NCBI GenBank assembly: GCA_025464125.1
Contig: JAODLU010000389.1
Span: 1-6,736, forward strand
Reading direction: 5' to 3'
Length of the DNA stretch: 6,736 nt
Source: Microbacteriaceae bacterium
GTDB lineage: Bacteria > Actinomycetota > Actinomycetes > Actinomycetales > Microbacteriaceae
A model generated the notes under the pieces. It had not been told where the DNA came from. It did no database searches and saw only the letters and a program-made list of their open reading frames with translations. Below, piece by piece: positions 6,519 through 6,736 of the stretch. Both the position numbers and the translations under genes were made by a program. Each line of letters opens with the position of its first letter. Position 1 is the stretch's first letter.

Positions 6519-6736
6519 TCAGTCCGTCAGCTCCTGGTAAATCTCTTTGCAGGTGGGGCAGACCGGAAACTTCTCGGGGTCACGCCCTGGCGTCCACTCT
6601 TTGCCGCAGAGGGCGATCACCGGTTGGCCGCTGAGCGCGGATTCGAGGATCTTCTCTTTCTGCACATAGTGCGAATAGCGATCGTGGTCGCCGTCTTCCA
6701 CCTGCTCCTGGTTCAGCAGCTCTTCGAGCTCCCGAT
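6519..6736 (-). CDS. DUF3039-family small zinc-binding-like protein (5' end missing)
   Basis: The frame is open from the right edge to the TGA at 6519-6521, giving the last 71 residues. It begins with an acidic stretch (ELEELLNQEQVEDGDHD) and then shows SHYV with a histidine at visible residue 22, ALCGK with C43 and CPTC with C59 and C62, followed by KEIYQEL. The His/Cys/CxxC set looks like a single small zinc-ribbon site. Pattern and size match DUF3039, a conserved short actinobacterial family without an assigned function. A GTG at 6701 could act as a start, but conserved-looking acidic residues continue upstream in frame, so I read the gene as running off the window. No role is inferred. 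Confidence 0.85.
   Translation of the reverse strand, partial: RELEELLNQEQVEDGDHDRYSHYVQKEKILESALSGQPVIALCGKEWTPGRDPEKFPVCPTCKEIYQELTD

Noticed and set aside
6507..6519. Possible bidirectional terminator between pncB and the DUF3039 gene
   Set aside because: AGGC/GCCT makes a 4-base stem with no T-run, too weak to call.
1..6736. Mobile elements, CRISPR arrays, tRNA/rRNA, riboswitches
   Set aside because: No direct-repeat arrays, transposase-like frames, terminal repeats or recognisable structured RNAs were seen on either strand.

Overview
The window is high-GC (roughly 60-65% by eye) with dense genes, very short gaps, several GTG starts and two genes that look leaderless. Together with a DUF3039-type protein, an actinobacterial-style MntR and the order murI-rph-rdgB, this points to an actinobacterium, most likely of the family Microbacteriaceae. 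That placement is inferred from gene content and style, not from a database match. I see no mobile element, CRISPR array, RNA gene or foreign-looking stretch, and no gene-free stretch longer than about 55 bases.

Layout. Bases 1-465 (+) hold the C-terminal part of a DedA/VTT-family membrane protein. It converges on a minus-strand cluster that fills 476-5151. Read in its own direction the cluster is murI (glutamate racemase), rph (RNase PH), rdgB (XTP/dITP diphosphatase), mntH (Nramp manganese transporter), mntR (DtxR-family manganese regulator), then a small HEAT-repeat protein of unknown role. Neighbours overlap by 8 and 4 bases or are 16, 2 and 11 bases apart (for the starts chosen here). 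A 53-base divergent spacer separates murI from pncB (nicotinate phosphoribosyltransferase, 5205-6506, +). pncB converges on a partial minus-strand DUF3039 gene that runs off the right edge.

How the genes fit together. murI, rph and rdgB form a translationally coupled housekeeping unit for peptidoglycan D-glutamate supply, tRNA 3'-end trimming and nucleotide-pool cleaning. mntH and mntR form a transporter-repressor pair. A near-ideal inverted repeat with 9-base arms straddles the mntH start codon and part of a -10-like hexamer placed for a leaderless transcript, so it is a strong candidate for the MntR operator and a manganese feedback loop. The HEAT-repeat gene sits last and may be read with the manganese genes. 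pncB salvages nicotinate into NAD from its own promoter, which also looks leaderless.

Most of the window is ordinary core genome. The points worth a second look are the operator over the mntH start codon, the shared TANNNT-N6-start geometry at mntH and pncB, a glutamate at a normally alanine metal-site position of MntH, and the unassigned HEAT protein. I do not see evidence for an undescribed multi-gene system.
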